Positions 34,737 through 42,871 of a stretch of 64,000 bases of DNA are shown one piece after another. A program made the position numbers and the translations under genes. Source of the DNA: Shewanella psychromarinicola (GTDB taxonomy: Bacteria > Pseudomonadota > Gammaproteobacteria > Enterobacterales > Shewanellaceae); the NCBI RefSeq assembly GCF_003855155.1, contig NZ_CP034073.1, positions 2,232,001 through 2,296,000 on the forward strand, in the 5' to 3' direction. Every line of letters begins with the position of its first letter. Positions within the stretch are counted from its first letter, which is position 1. A model generated the notes under the pieces. That model was not told where the DNA came from, searched no databases, and saw nothing but the letters and a program-made list of their open reading frames with translations.

Positions 34737-37025
34737 TTGAGCTATTGTAGAGAAAAAATCATCGTAAAGGCGATGAATGGTAATGATGACATTCTATCGC
34801 CTTATCTCTCTCGCGTTGATAATGCTGATGGTCGGTTTATCACCGCAAAATTATCGCCATTTTCTAAATTGATTCAAAGTACGATTCTTAAAGAGGCTTT
34901 TGATAAGCCTAGTGCCTACGAACGTAACAGGCATATTTTAGATACCAGTACCATGCTCTATAAATTACTGCCCAAAAAATTAACTCACATGTTTTTCTGT
35001 TTCGATGATGACATTAATATCAAAGCAAAAGCATGTGCTGACTATTGCAGAAGAATTGCTATCGACCCCAAAGCAATTGAATTTATCCGCCTTCATGATA
35101 ATTTACCCATTAACGGGGATGTACTCATTAGCGAAGGTGTACCCGTTAATGGGAATGTACCCGTTAACGAATTTCCTACCGTAGATCCCGAACCAAACCG
35201 AACTATTACCGAAACCAGTTCGGGAAGTGGCCTAGCTAATCCCGAATTTAACCGAGCTATTACCGAAACCAGTTCGGGAAGTGACCTAGCTAATCCCGAA
35301 TTTGACCGAGTTATTACCGAAACCATTTCGGGAATTGACCTAGCTAATTCCGAATTTGACCGAGTGATTACCGAAATCAGTTCGGGAATTGACCTAGCTA
35401 ATTCCGAATTTGACCGAGTGACTACCGAAACTATTTCGGGAATTGACCTAGCTAATCCCGAATTTAACCGAGCTATTACCGAAATCAGTTCGGGAAGTGA
35501 CCTAGCTAATCCCGAATTTGCCCGAGTTATTACCGAAATCAGTTCGGGAATTGACCTAGCTAATTCCGAATTTGACCGAGTGACTACCGAAACTATTTCG
35601 GTAATTGGCCTAGCTAATCCCGAATTTAACCGAGTTATTCCCGAAACCAGTTCGGGAAGTGATCTCGCTAATCCCGCATTAAACCTAACTATTCCCGAAA
35701 CTAGCCCCGAAATTAACCGAGTCGATTCGGTTCGTTCAATTGGCGAGATGCCTACAGATAAGCAAAAAGTAGCGTATGAGTATTTATCTCGCTATGTAGC
35801 AACGTTTAATATTTTGCCTGTTAAGCCAAGCAAAACAGGTAAGCTTTCAGGTTGCATTAAACGCTATGCCGATAATCGCTGGTGGTTACGCAAGTTTCGC
35901 AAGCTGATAACTCAGGCAAATGAAAAAGCGGCAATACACCTAAACTTTGTTAATAGCAAAAGGCAGGTTTATGCCAGTAACATAACGACTAAAAACCGCA
36001 TTGCTCAACGGTTGAGAAATGATGAGTTAATGAGTTCTAGCTTTATCATTAACGAGCTTGGTCAACGCTACTCTTTAAAGGACGTTTCAGACTTAAATGT
36101 CTCTAATCCAAAAATCAGAAAAGATGAACTGATTTGTCGTGCTAGAGGTTTTGAAAACCTTGCAAAAGAGGAGGGGCATGAGGCGTTGTTCATTACGATC
36201 ACTTGCCCGTCTAAATATCATCGAGCCTTTTCTAAATCTGGCGCGCCTAATCCGAAATGGCAAGGGTTAATGCCTGATGAAGCTAACGGGTACTTAAACC
36301 ACCAGTGGCAAAAAACACGGGCAGAATTTAATCGACAAAACATCAGTCCTTATGGATTTCGTGTGGTTGAACCGCAACATGACGGCACACCTCATTGGCA
36401 CATGTTGTTTTTTATTGAAGGTGAAAAACTCGAAGATATGCAGAGTATCATTCGTCAGTATGCTTTAGAGGTTGATGGTGACGAAAAGGGCGCTTTAGAT
36501 AACCGTTGTGACTTTAAGAAAATCGACCCCGCTAAAGGCTCTACTACAGGCTATATCCTGAAGTACATAGTTAAAAATATTGATGGTGAAGGCTTAGGAG
36601 AAGATAAATTCGGCAATGACTCACTGCTTGTTGCTCAACGTATTGATGCTTGGGCTTCTTGTTGGTGTATTCGCCAGTTCCAGCAAATAGGCGGTGCTAG
36701 TGTCTCTGTGTGGCGTGAGCTTAGAAGAATCCGTACAAAGCTATTTAAGACAGATAAGGAAAACCAAATCTCTGTGCTAGAACAAGCACGTTTTGCCGCA
36801 GATAACAGCGATTGGCAAGGCTACACAACGGTTATGGGAGGGATCTCGACCAAACTTAAGGATAGGCCGATTAAATTGCATTACGAACTGAATATTGATG
36901 AGGAAACGGGTGAGTGTTACCAGAGTTATTATGACGGTGAGCTTATTAGTAAAGTGAAAGGTTTATGGTTTGCAGGAAAAACCATTGTCACCAGGCTCTA
37001 CCAATGGAGGATAGAGAAGGCTTAA
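34737..37025 (+). CDS. HUH replication endonuclease (phage GPA family) with internal repeats
   Basis: The 762-residue protein has the GPA-type rolling-circle initiation domain in its C-terminal half: FITITCPSKYH, the HUH motif HWH at about residues 553-555 (TPHWHMLFF), and GYILKYIVKNIDGEG with two tyrosines four apart (about Y606, Y610). These would nick the island origin and start rolling-circle replication. Residues of about 150-325 are a tandem 18-residue repeat. The start shown is TTG 34737 (AGGAG 10 bases upstream); ATG 34773 is an alternative. It suggests that the island replicates after excision. Confidence 0.87.
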   Translation: MSYCREKIIVKAMNGNDDILSPYLSRVDNADGRFITAKLSPFSKLIQSTILKEAFDKPSAYERNRHILDTSTMLYKLLPKKLTHMFFCFDDDINIKAKACADYCRRIAIDPKAIEFIRLHDNLPINGDVLISEGVPVNGNVPVNEFPTVDPEPNRTITETSSGSGLANPEFNRAITETSSGSDLANPEFDRVITETISGIDLANSEFDRVITEISSGIDLANSEFDRVTTETISGIDLANPEFNRAITEISSGSDLANPEFARVITEISSGIDLANSEFDRVTTETISVIGLANPEFNRVIPETSSGSDLANPALNLTIPETSPEINRVDSVRSIGEMPTDKQKVAYEYLSRYVATFNILPVKPSKTGKLSGCIKRYADNRWWLRKFRKLITQANEKAAIHLNFVNSKRQVYASNITTKNRIAQRLRNDELMSSSFIINELGQRYSLKDVSDLNVSNPKIRKDELICRARGFENLAKEEGHEALFITITCPSKYHRAFSKSGAPNPKWQGLMPDEANGYLNHQWQKTRAEFNRQNISPYGFRVVEPQHDGTPHWHMLFFIEGEKLEDMQSIIRQYALEVDGDEKGALDNRCDFKKIDPAKGSTTGYILKYIVKNIDGEGLGEDKFGNDSLLVAQRIDAWASCWCIRQFQQIGGASVSVWRELRRIRTKLFKTDKENQISVLEQARFAADNSDWQGYTTVMGGISTKLKDRPIKLHYELNIDEETGECYQSYYDGELISKVKGLWFAGKTIVTRLYQWRIEKA
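35184..35715 (+). repeat. 54-bp in-frame tandem repeats inside the rep gene
   Basis: About ten units start at 35187, 35241, 35295 and every 54 bases up to 35673. Each encodes 18 residues of the type NPEFDRVITEISSGIDLA. Each unit also contains CCGAA and TTCGG arms able to form a small hairpin, for example CCGAAACCATTTCGG. Units vary at a few positions. Confidence 0.9.
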
Positions 37026-37278
37026 TATCTCTTGGTTAGGCTCTAAACCTAAATCAAAATGAGCAGAGAAGTCTTAGCCCTAAGTGCTGAAAGCTTAATC
37101 TATAAAAAGAACATCTCTCATCTGCAGTTTTAGCCAGAAACTAGGCTATATCACGAATCTATAGCTCGAATAGAAAGTACCCGAAACCTCTCTTTAATCT
37201 TTTGCTAGTCGCTTGCCAGAATGGCAAAGATGCTTTTACTTGGAGTTCTGTAAATAACTGTACTAAACGCTTCAATCA

Positions 37279-37306
37279 AACCAAGTTGCACACAACTTGG
37301 TTTTCT
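37279..37306 (+). terminator. Terminator downstream of rep
   Basis: The perfect stem AACCAAGTTG/CAACTTGGTT with a CACA loop is followed by TTCTTC. It lies about 250 bases after rep. The stretch 37026-37278 has no gene. Confidence 0.7.
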
Positions 37307-37363
37307 TCGATGGGGGGCATGAATTAATTTTTCAGAGGACATAAGACCCTGTTTGATTCGCTA

Positions 37364-37408
37364 CAAAAGTTAGCTCAGATACGGCAAAGTTATCTGAGCT
37401 AACTTTTG
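37364..37408. terminator. Bidirectional terminator between rep and herA
   Basis: A perfect 17-bp stem (37364-37380 with 37392-37408) has an 11-base loop. It starts CAAAAG and ends CTTTTG, so both strands give a short U-tract. It separates the convergent rep and defence operons. Confidence 0.75.
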
Positions 37409-37437
37409 ACTTGATTAAAACCTCGGTGTCAAGCTAC

Positions 37438-39405
37438 TTAAAACTGTGGAAGAGGTGGGGGAAGTGGCGGAAAGGTTTTAAACCATTCCTCATGCACTTT
37501 ACAGTTTTCACTATTTGGTTCAGGTGATGCTTGTTTAATACGGACGTGTAAAGGCATGGCTACACAGTTACCAAAGACTAGTGCCTCACCAGGTACTGAC
37601 TGTTTAATTTTGTTAGCAAAATCATCTGAGAAATAAGGTAGTATCGAATAAACATAGTTCATATCCACTTCGTTCTGAATGCGGTGAACAATGAAGTTAG
37701 AGCACTGTGATAATACGGTTCCAGATAGTTCAGATGGGCGCTGTGAAGATATCAATAAATACAGTGCGTACTTACGACCTTCTCGAGCTATCTGTTCAAA
37801 AATGTTCTCTCTCAGAAGATACTTTGAATCTTTTTTAATATAGCGATGGGCTTCATCCAAGACCAGATGGATTGGTTTCTCACGCCTTTCTGAACCTTTA
37901 AGCTTTTTCCGGTAAGAAAAATGCAGTCTAGATGTCACAGAAGTTAACGTTTCAAGTGCATCTCTGGAAAGTTCACTCGTATCAATAATAACCATGTTCG
38001 TCTGTGAAGGGACGGCACATTTTGACTGCCAAAGCCAATCAAGGTAATCCTCTATCTTCCTAACATTTGGAGGGTTTTTTCTCATGAATAAGCAATTATC
38101 GTTATCAAGGAAAAAATCCAGTCGAGTCATCATTGTGGATGTGTATTCTCTGATTCGACCGTTACCTTTAGCATCCTCCTCAAGTAGAGCCATATTTGCC
38201 GCTTGCTTTAGGAAACGGTAGTCGAAGAACTCCTCAGTAGTAGCTCTATAATCCATAACCTCACGTACATCATCATCGTTAACTTTTGTTCGAACTGTTT
38301 GGAGAGCCTTCCTAAGCTTGTCCTTATTTTCACCAAATGAAATAGTGCAACTCGTAAATAATTCTCGAAGGTCTTCAAAAATACCTTCTTCTCGGCAAGC
38401 AGCCTCTAAAGCCTCATCAAGTTTAATTAGCTCCGAAATTCCGTAGATTATACTCTTTGCTGCAGTAATGATCGCTGTTTCGCTATCACCTTGTGAGTGA
38501 AGGGTTTGGAGTAAATTGCAAATTTTAAATCTCAGGTAGTTGATTAACTTTTGACGCTCATCCCCTGCTCGCGTTGAGATCATGTAGAATTTATAGCTTT
38601 CTTGTAGCACCCTATCCCAGAAAGGACGCTGAGTGGCATCCGTTGCCATCAAGAAGGCACTCCATTCGTCAATATTCATCAGGAAGTGAGGAAGAAAAAA
38701 AGGTTCATAACCATCTTCGACAGTTTCAATATTTGGCTTAAGAAATCGTACACTTAAATTTGGGCATTTGTCATGATGTTCAAACGCATTTCGATACTCG
38801 CCATTCACATCAAAAATCAAAATCCTAGATCCGATTGCTGAGTTGTCTTTTTTCTTATGGATTTCCTGAATGATATGAGCAATAGTATTCGACTTGCCGC
38901 TGCCTGAGTTGCCTAGTACAGCTGAATGGATATTGAAAAACGAATTGATAGATATATCGATTGGGTAATTAATTAAGTTCTTGCTCTCCCCCAAATAAAA
39001 GCTTTGGTGAATTTTATCACACAGTTCATTGTTTCTACTGGTTTGAAGTATCAACTCCATATCTTCAAACGTTACTATATTTACTTCACTGTATATAGCG
39101 GGAAATATTCCGACCCCAAGATTAAACAGGCCTTTCCTCGAAATAGTGCCGATAGGCTTCAGGAGTACCTCTCTAGTGCTGTCAACGTCATAAGCAGCGC
39201 TATTAACTTGCATGTCAGTATCAAAAATAGAAACTACTTCACAGATAAGCTGTTCACCAATCGAGTTGGTAGTTTTTAGATAACTACCAATGTTACCGAA
39301 ATAGTAGATAACACCAGCAAGGTTAACTGAGTTGCCCCGAACTTCAGTTGAGACCCTAACTTTAAATTGGTTAAAGTTAACTGAGGTGATTGTTCCAATT
39401 CTCAT
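37438..39405 (-). CDS. herA: HerA-like ATPase of a SIR2-HerA defence system
   Basis: The 655-residue protein has a short N-terminal HAS-barrel-like domain, Walker A GNSGSGKSN (K at about residue 171) and Walker B HLVLDEAHRYI, then SQRPSELSGTVLSQCSNFIVHRI, which is typical of HerA/DUF87 hexameric translocases. Its start overlaps the stop of the SIR2 gene by 4 bases, so the two are coupled. SIR2-HerA pairs are known anti-phage systems in which the proteins form a large complex and act on NAD and DNA. The gene is complete. Confidence 0.87.
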   Translation of the reverse strand: MRIGTITSVNFNQFKVRVSTEVRGNSVNLAGVIYYFGNIGSYLKTTNSIGEQLICEVVSIFDTDMQVNSAAYDVDSTREVLLKPIGTISRKGLFNLGVGIFPAIYSEVNIVTFEDMELILQTSRNNELCDKIHQSFYLGESKNLINYPIDISINSFFNIHSAVLGNSGSGKSNTIAHIIQEIHKKKDNSAIGSRILIFDVNGEYRNAFEHHDKCPNLSVRFLKPNIETVEDGYEPFFLPHFLMNIDEWSAFLMATDATQRPFWDRVLQESYKFYMISTRAGDERQKLINYLRFKICNLLQTLHSQGDSETAIITAAKSIIYGISELIKLDEALEAACREEGIFEDLRELFTSCTISFGENKDKLRKALQTVRTKVNDDDVREVMDYRATTEEFFDYRFLKQAANMALLEEDAKGNGRIREYTSTMMTRLDFFLDNDNCLFMRKNPPNVRKIEDYLDWLWQSKCAVPSQTNMVIIDTSELSRDALETLTSVTSRLHFSYRKKLKGSERREKPIHLVLDEAHRYIKKDSKYLLRENIFEQIAREGRKYALYLLISSQRPSELSGTVLSQCSNFIVHRIQNEVDMNYVYSILPYFSDDFANKIKQSVPGEALVFGNCVAMPLHVRIKQASPEPNSENCKVHEEWFKTFPPLPPPLPQF

Positions 39406-40679
39406 TTATCACCTCTTGCTAGCTTAAGTGACCGAATAAAGTCCTCAAGCAAGTCGCTGTCCCGGCCCTTATCTAGATCAGGTATCAGCTTGTTAACGAT
39501 GTAGTCAAAGTAATGGATCTTTATGGCTTTTGCTTCTTCTTTAATCGTTGGTTCAAACTCTCCATAGATTTGGTAGATACGCCTATCAGTTAGTTTTGTG
39601 AGGTTTTCTGAAGGGGAATAATTTCCAAAAATAACTACGCTTAAACTTGGATTCGATGCGAGTGCTGCATAAATAGCATTGTTAATGTGCTCATCGCTAA
39701 AGCTATAGCCAATTACAATTAAGACCCCATGTTGGAGTAATAACTTGGTTTGAAACTCCCGAATCAAATCAGCATAAGGTGAACCTAAACTTTTGTTTTG
39801 TTTTAAGGGGGTAGGGTAGATAAGGACGTTATTTTTAGGAGGTGTCTGACATGGGGCAACATCGATCTCCTTGATATTGAAAAAGGAGTTATCATCAGAC
39901 TCAACCCAACTAATCGAACCATGTAGTTTGTAGAGATAAACCATATTCTCTAGTGGTTCATACTTCTCCATACCAGAGTCAATCTTACGGGAAAATGTGT
40001 AAGAAAAACGAGCGGGATTAAAGGAACGAGATAGCCCACTACTAAAACCATTGTTGTAGTTTATGTTCAGAAAGCCAAGGGCTGTTTCGCTTAATAGATC
40101 ATTATTAGTGGTAAATACATTCACTCTAGCAAGGTCCTTGTTTCTCAACGAGAGCTTTTGATAGAGTTTTTTATATAAACTGAATGATTTATCAGCGCCA
40201 CTTGCATTACAGTCAATGTTAATGGATATATATATCTGGGACTCGATTAGATTGATTAAGTAATCATTAATGTCATCATTTTCCCCAACCCCTTTTAAAT
40301 AGGAGCGCTTTGAGTACAGCGTTCCCAATATGTTCTCAAGATTTTTAGGTGAGTGCCTCTTAATATTCTGAAATCCATCTTTTAGTGATTGATGACTAAA
40401 ACTACATTCATCTGCCGCTATACTAGCTTCCGTATCAAGACTATTTACCCTTCCCTCAACTTCTTTTATCAGCGGCTCCATTGCTGGTATGGCATCTGCA
40501 CTCGCGCCAGCCCCTAAGAGAAAATGAAGATTTTTAATGTTAGTAAGATCAGACATCTTACTTCTGATTTTCTCAAGTCTATCCTCAAGCACATCAGATT
40601 CACTGAACAGCGAATCTTGACCTTGTTTGAAAGTTATAAGGTCATTTACGACTTGCTTTTGAGCCATATTTTCAGACAT
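39402..40679 (-). CDS. SIR2-domain protein of a SIR2-HerA defence system
   Basis: The 425-residue protein has the SIR2 NAD-binding motif FLLGAGASADAIP (GAGAS at residues 56-60), the VFTTNNDLLSE segment, and the catalytic His in YKLHGSISW, followed by VLIVIGYSFSDEHINNAI. SIR2 domains in defence systems usually degrade NAD to stop infection. It is coupled to herA by a 4-base overlap. It lies 56 bases downstream of the membrane-protein gene at 40736, so the three probably form one operon. No membrane segment is seen. Confidence 0.88.
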   Translation of the reverse strand: MSENMAQKQVVNDLITFKQGQDSLFSESDVLEDRLEKIRSKMSDLTNIKNLHFLLGAGASADAIPAMEPLIKEVEGRVNSLDTEASIAADECSFSHQSLKDGFQNIKRHSPKNLENILGTLYSKRSYLKGVGENDDINDYLINLIESQIYISINIDCNASGADKSFSLYKKLYQKLSLRNKDLARVNVFTTNNDLLSETALGFLNINYNNGFSSGLSRSFNPARFSYTFSRKIDSGMEKYEPLENMVYLYKLHGSISWVESDDNSFFNIKEIDVAPCQTPPKNNVLIYPTPLKQNKSLGSPYADLIREFQTKLLLQHGVLIVIGYSFSDEHINNAIYAALASNPSLSVVIFGNYSPSENLTKLTDRRIYQIYGEFEPTIKEEAKAIKIHYFDYIVNKLIPDLDKGRDSDLLEDFIRSLKLARGDK

Positions 40680-40735
40680 TGCTACGGGTTCCTTTTACTC
40701 AGAGCTAGTATCCATAAAATTTCATAATTGAGTTG

Positions 40736-41455
40736 TTAGACTTTTATTGAGGGTGAATAGCTTACTTCGCGCTTATACATCGTGATAGGTCTAGAGCCAA
40801 AGCGTCCGCGACCATGACCAAATAGCATCGCAATTACAACAAATAAAGATATTGTCGTGCTAGCTAGCACAAACCAATTTATAGTAAAACTTTCGCCAAA
40901 AGACCGTATTAAATTTTGTTCAATTAAATATTTGAGCCCTATAAGAAACCAAATCAATACAAATACCAGACTTACGATTTCGTTAATTTTAGATACTGAA
41001 AAAGTTTGCTGAGGATAAACCGTCTTATAGAGTGGGCCAGTAAATGCATCTTCTAGAAGGTCCACATGTACCTCCCAATGCCGTTGCCAAGACTTGCTGC
41101 CAATATTGGTAAGATGCCATGCTAAAGACAGAACGAAGCCAATACAGATTAGGAAATAGACTTCTACATGGTTGAACGAATCTGGCTTTATATAGTTATC
41201 AGATGAAATTAATGCAAAATAGCCTACGAATGTACTGGCGATAAATGCCCAAAAATAAGTGGCTCGTTTCCAATACATTTCAATCTCAAAATTTCTCGTT
41301 GCCCAAGCTTTCTCAAACGCTCTTTCTGCTTTCTTAGGACAAATATCAACTAATAAACTATTGTATTCCTCCTTAGACAGCTCAGAAAGCGCTGATGGTT
41401 TATTCGAATATATATAGTTGAAAACCCCCAAGGCTTCCTCCCCAAAAATTAACAA
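40736..41455 (-). CDS. RipA-like (8xMP-type) membrane protein, first gene of the defence operon
   Basis: The 239-residue protein has four hydrophobic segments in two pairs (WAFIASTFVGYFALI, VYFLICIGFVLSLAW; IVSLVFVLIWFLIGL, WFVLASTTISLFVVIAMLF). Between the pairs is GSKSWQRHWEVHVDLLEDAFTGPLYK. This central motif fits what I recall of the RipA family of octameric membrane proteins. It lies 56 bases upstream of the SIR2 gene in the same direction. A role in the defence module is inferred only from position. Confidence 0.6.
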   Translation of the reverse strand: MLIFGEEALGVFNYIYSNKPSALSELSKEEYNSLLVDICPKKAERAFEKAWATRNFEIEMYWKRATYFWAFIASTFVGYFALISSDNYIKPDSFNHVEVYFLICIGFVLSLAWHLTNIGSKSWQRHWEVHVDLLEDAFTGPLYKTVYPQQTFSVSKINEIVSLVFVLIWFLIGLKYLIEQNLIRSFGESFTINWFVLASTTISLFVVIAMLFGHGRGRFGSRPITMYKREVSYSPSIKV

Positions 41456-41818
41456 ATTTCAGACAGAAATATTCTATCCTCATCTATTATCCATCTTGAT
41501 AGCATCAGATTGGTTATTCAAGCTATATTAATAAGTTATGTCATTTTTTATATGAATTTGTCGTCTGGAAGTGCTTTGGTTTAGTATTTAGATTGTAATA
41601 TTTTGGGGGGTAGTCAGAAAAATAGATACACAGCATAAGTAATGAACTTCTGATCTAATCTGCATGGAGGCAGAGCGCGCAGTGCGTCCTCTTTAGAGTT
41701 CTGTCACTATCGGCTGCTTTGTCGTGTTGAGATATGGGAGTTGATTCACTTTCCACAAGCTAGTGTGAGTAGGTAAATTTGCTACATATTTGCTACACAG
41801 AACTCCAGATACGAAAAA
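41456..41818. other. Noncoding right end of the island
   Basis: No gene is seen. The region probably holds the promoter of the defence operon. The second copy of the 21-bp end repeat is at 41780-41800. Confidence 0.5.
41780..41800 (+). repeat. 21-bp island-end repeat, right copy
   Basis: It is identical to 31915-31935 and in the same orientation, with the two TGCTACA heptamers. It lies 57 bases inside the tRNA 3' end. Confidence 0.6.
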
Positions 41819-41846
41819 GCCGTAGTAGGTACTAACCTACTACGGC
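41819..41846 (-). terminator. Terminator of the tRNA-Ile2 gene
   Basis: A perfect 12-bp stem, GCCGTAGTAGGT/ACCTACTACGGC, is preceded on the plus strand by AAAAA. On the minus strand this becomes a hairpin followed by TTTTT, just after the tRNA. Confidence 0.85.
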
Positions 41847-41856
41847 CTATCTGTAT

Positions 41857-41933
41857 TGGTGGCCCCTCTGTGACTCGAACACAGGACCTGACGATTATGA
41901 GTCGTATGCTCTAACCAACTGAGCTAAGGGGCC
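41857..41933 (-). tRNA. ileX: tRNA-Ile2 (anticodon CAU), island integration site
   Basis: The 77-base gene reads GGCCCCTTAGCTCAG at the 5' end and ends GGGGCCACCA with CCA encoded. The anticodon loop TCATAAT gives CAU. The acceptor GGCCCC and D-arm match E. coli ileX, the tRNA-Ile whose C34 is changed to lysidine by TilS, rather than tRNA-Met. All stems pair. Its 3' half is repeated at 31728-31774 as the left attachment site, and the island lies next to its 3' end. Confidence 0.92.
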
Positions 41934-42871
41934 GACTTAAGATAGTCGTCACTATCGAAAGCGTGTGCAGTATACGAAGTTTATTTGTGGTTGTCACCTC
42001 TGATTTTGCAAGAATTCTGTTGAAATGATTCAACTGGTTATCTGTTAATCAGTGCAACTAAATATCAAATAAAATTCTGGCAGATATTGGTCGCAGTTTA
42101 AGATGAAATAAATACTTTGATCACAGTTGTGGCTAATGGTTTTTTTTGGTCGAAAAATAATGGGTCAGGGATTATGTCATTCCTTATGGATCTCGGGTGT
42201 GAGCGAGTCTATAAAGTCAGTCCCAAATGCGAACCATTCTCAATGCCAGCGTATCGGCACAATGTTGCGAAAAAAAACAATACCCCTTCAATTAAGTAGT
42301 GCTGTAACGCATATTTTTGCATGTTCTGTGATGACGATGTGTGTACTTGGGCTTGCTTTGTTAAGTTTTGTGATCATGCGGGGCGACGGTGTTTTAAGAT
42401 GCGGGTGGCGCTCACGTTAATCGTGCAAATTTCGAGCTGATTTAAAGGTTGAGACTAAGGTCTTAAGTATTTGCAGTATCTTGGGTTTATCTCTGTTAAA
42501 AAGGTAGTCAAGGTGTAATTGCGTCAGTCTGTAAACCCATGTACTGCCCCATAATAATGTCTTCTTAATAGCGAGAATGGTTATGGATGCAAGTGACAAT
42601 TATTTTTATTGTTTTTAGACGAAAAATTGGCTTGAGCTTGAAATCAAGGTAACAACAACACAAGCACGAGTGTAGATTTGCGGTCTTAAATAGTGTGGGA
42701 ATAAATGCTTGCATGATATCAGTAGAAATGAACATGCGGGAACGTCTGACCAAAAGCTCATCTTGGTTATGTCGAGGTCATCAAGTTTGATGCGTAGTCG
42801 GCATAAAGTTTTTTAGATGGGGTCTACTAGGACTCTGTTCACATAGAGATGACATGAATGGGGATACACAC
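41934..42871. other. Long intergenic region upstream of dld
   Basis: This gap of more than 900 bases lies between the tRNA gene and dld-II. Only short overlapping frames without ribosome sites are present, and no known domain is seen in any. It holds the promoters of the tRNA (minus) and dld (plus). In other Shewanella dld-II stands next to lldP and lldEFG; these are not present here. Confidence 0.5.

Noticed and set aside
35184..35715. Possible CRISPR array or separate repeat locus
   Set aside because: The 54-bp units have no unique spacers and stay in frame within the replication gene.
39004..39279. 91-codon frame opposite herA
   Set aside because: It is antisense to the N-terminal part of the HerA-like gene and has no support of its own.
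42117..42753. Several 60-97-codon frames before dld
   Set aside because: They overlap on both strands, lack ribosome sites and show no domain.
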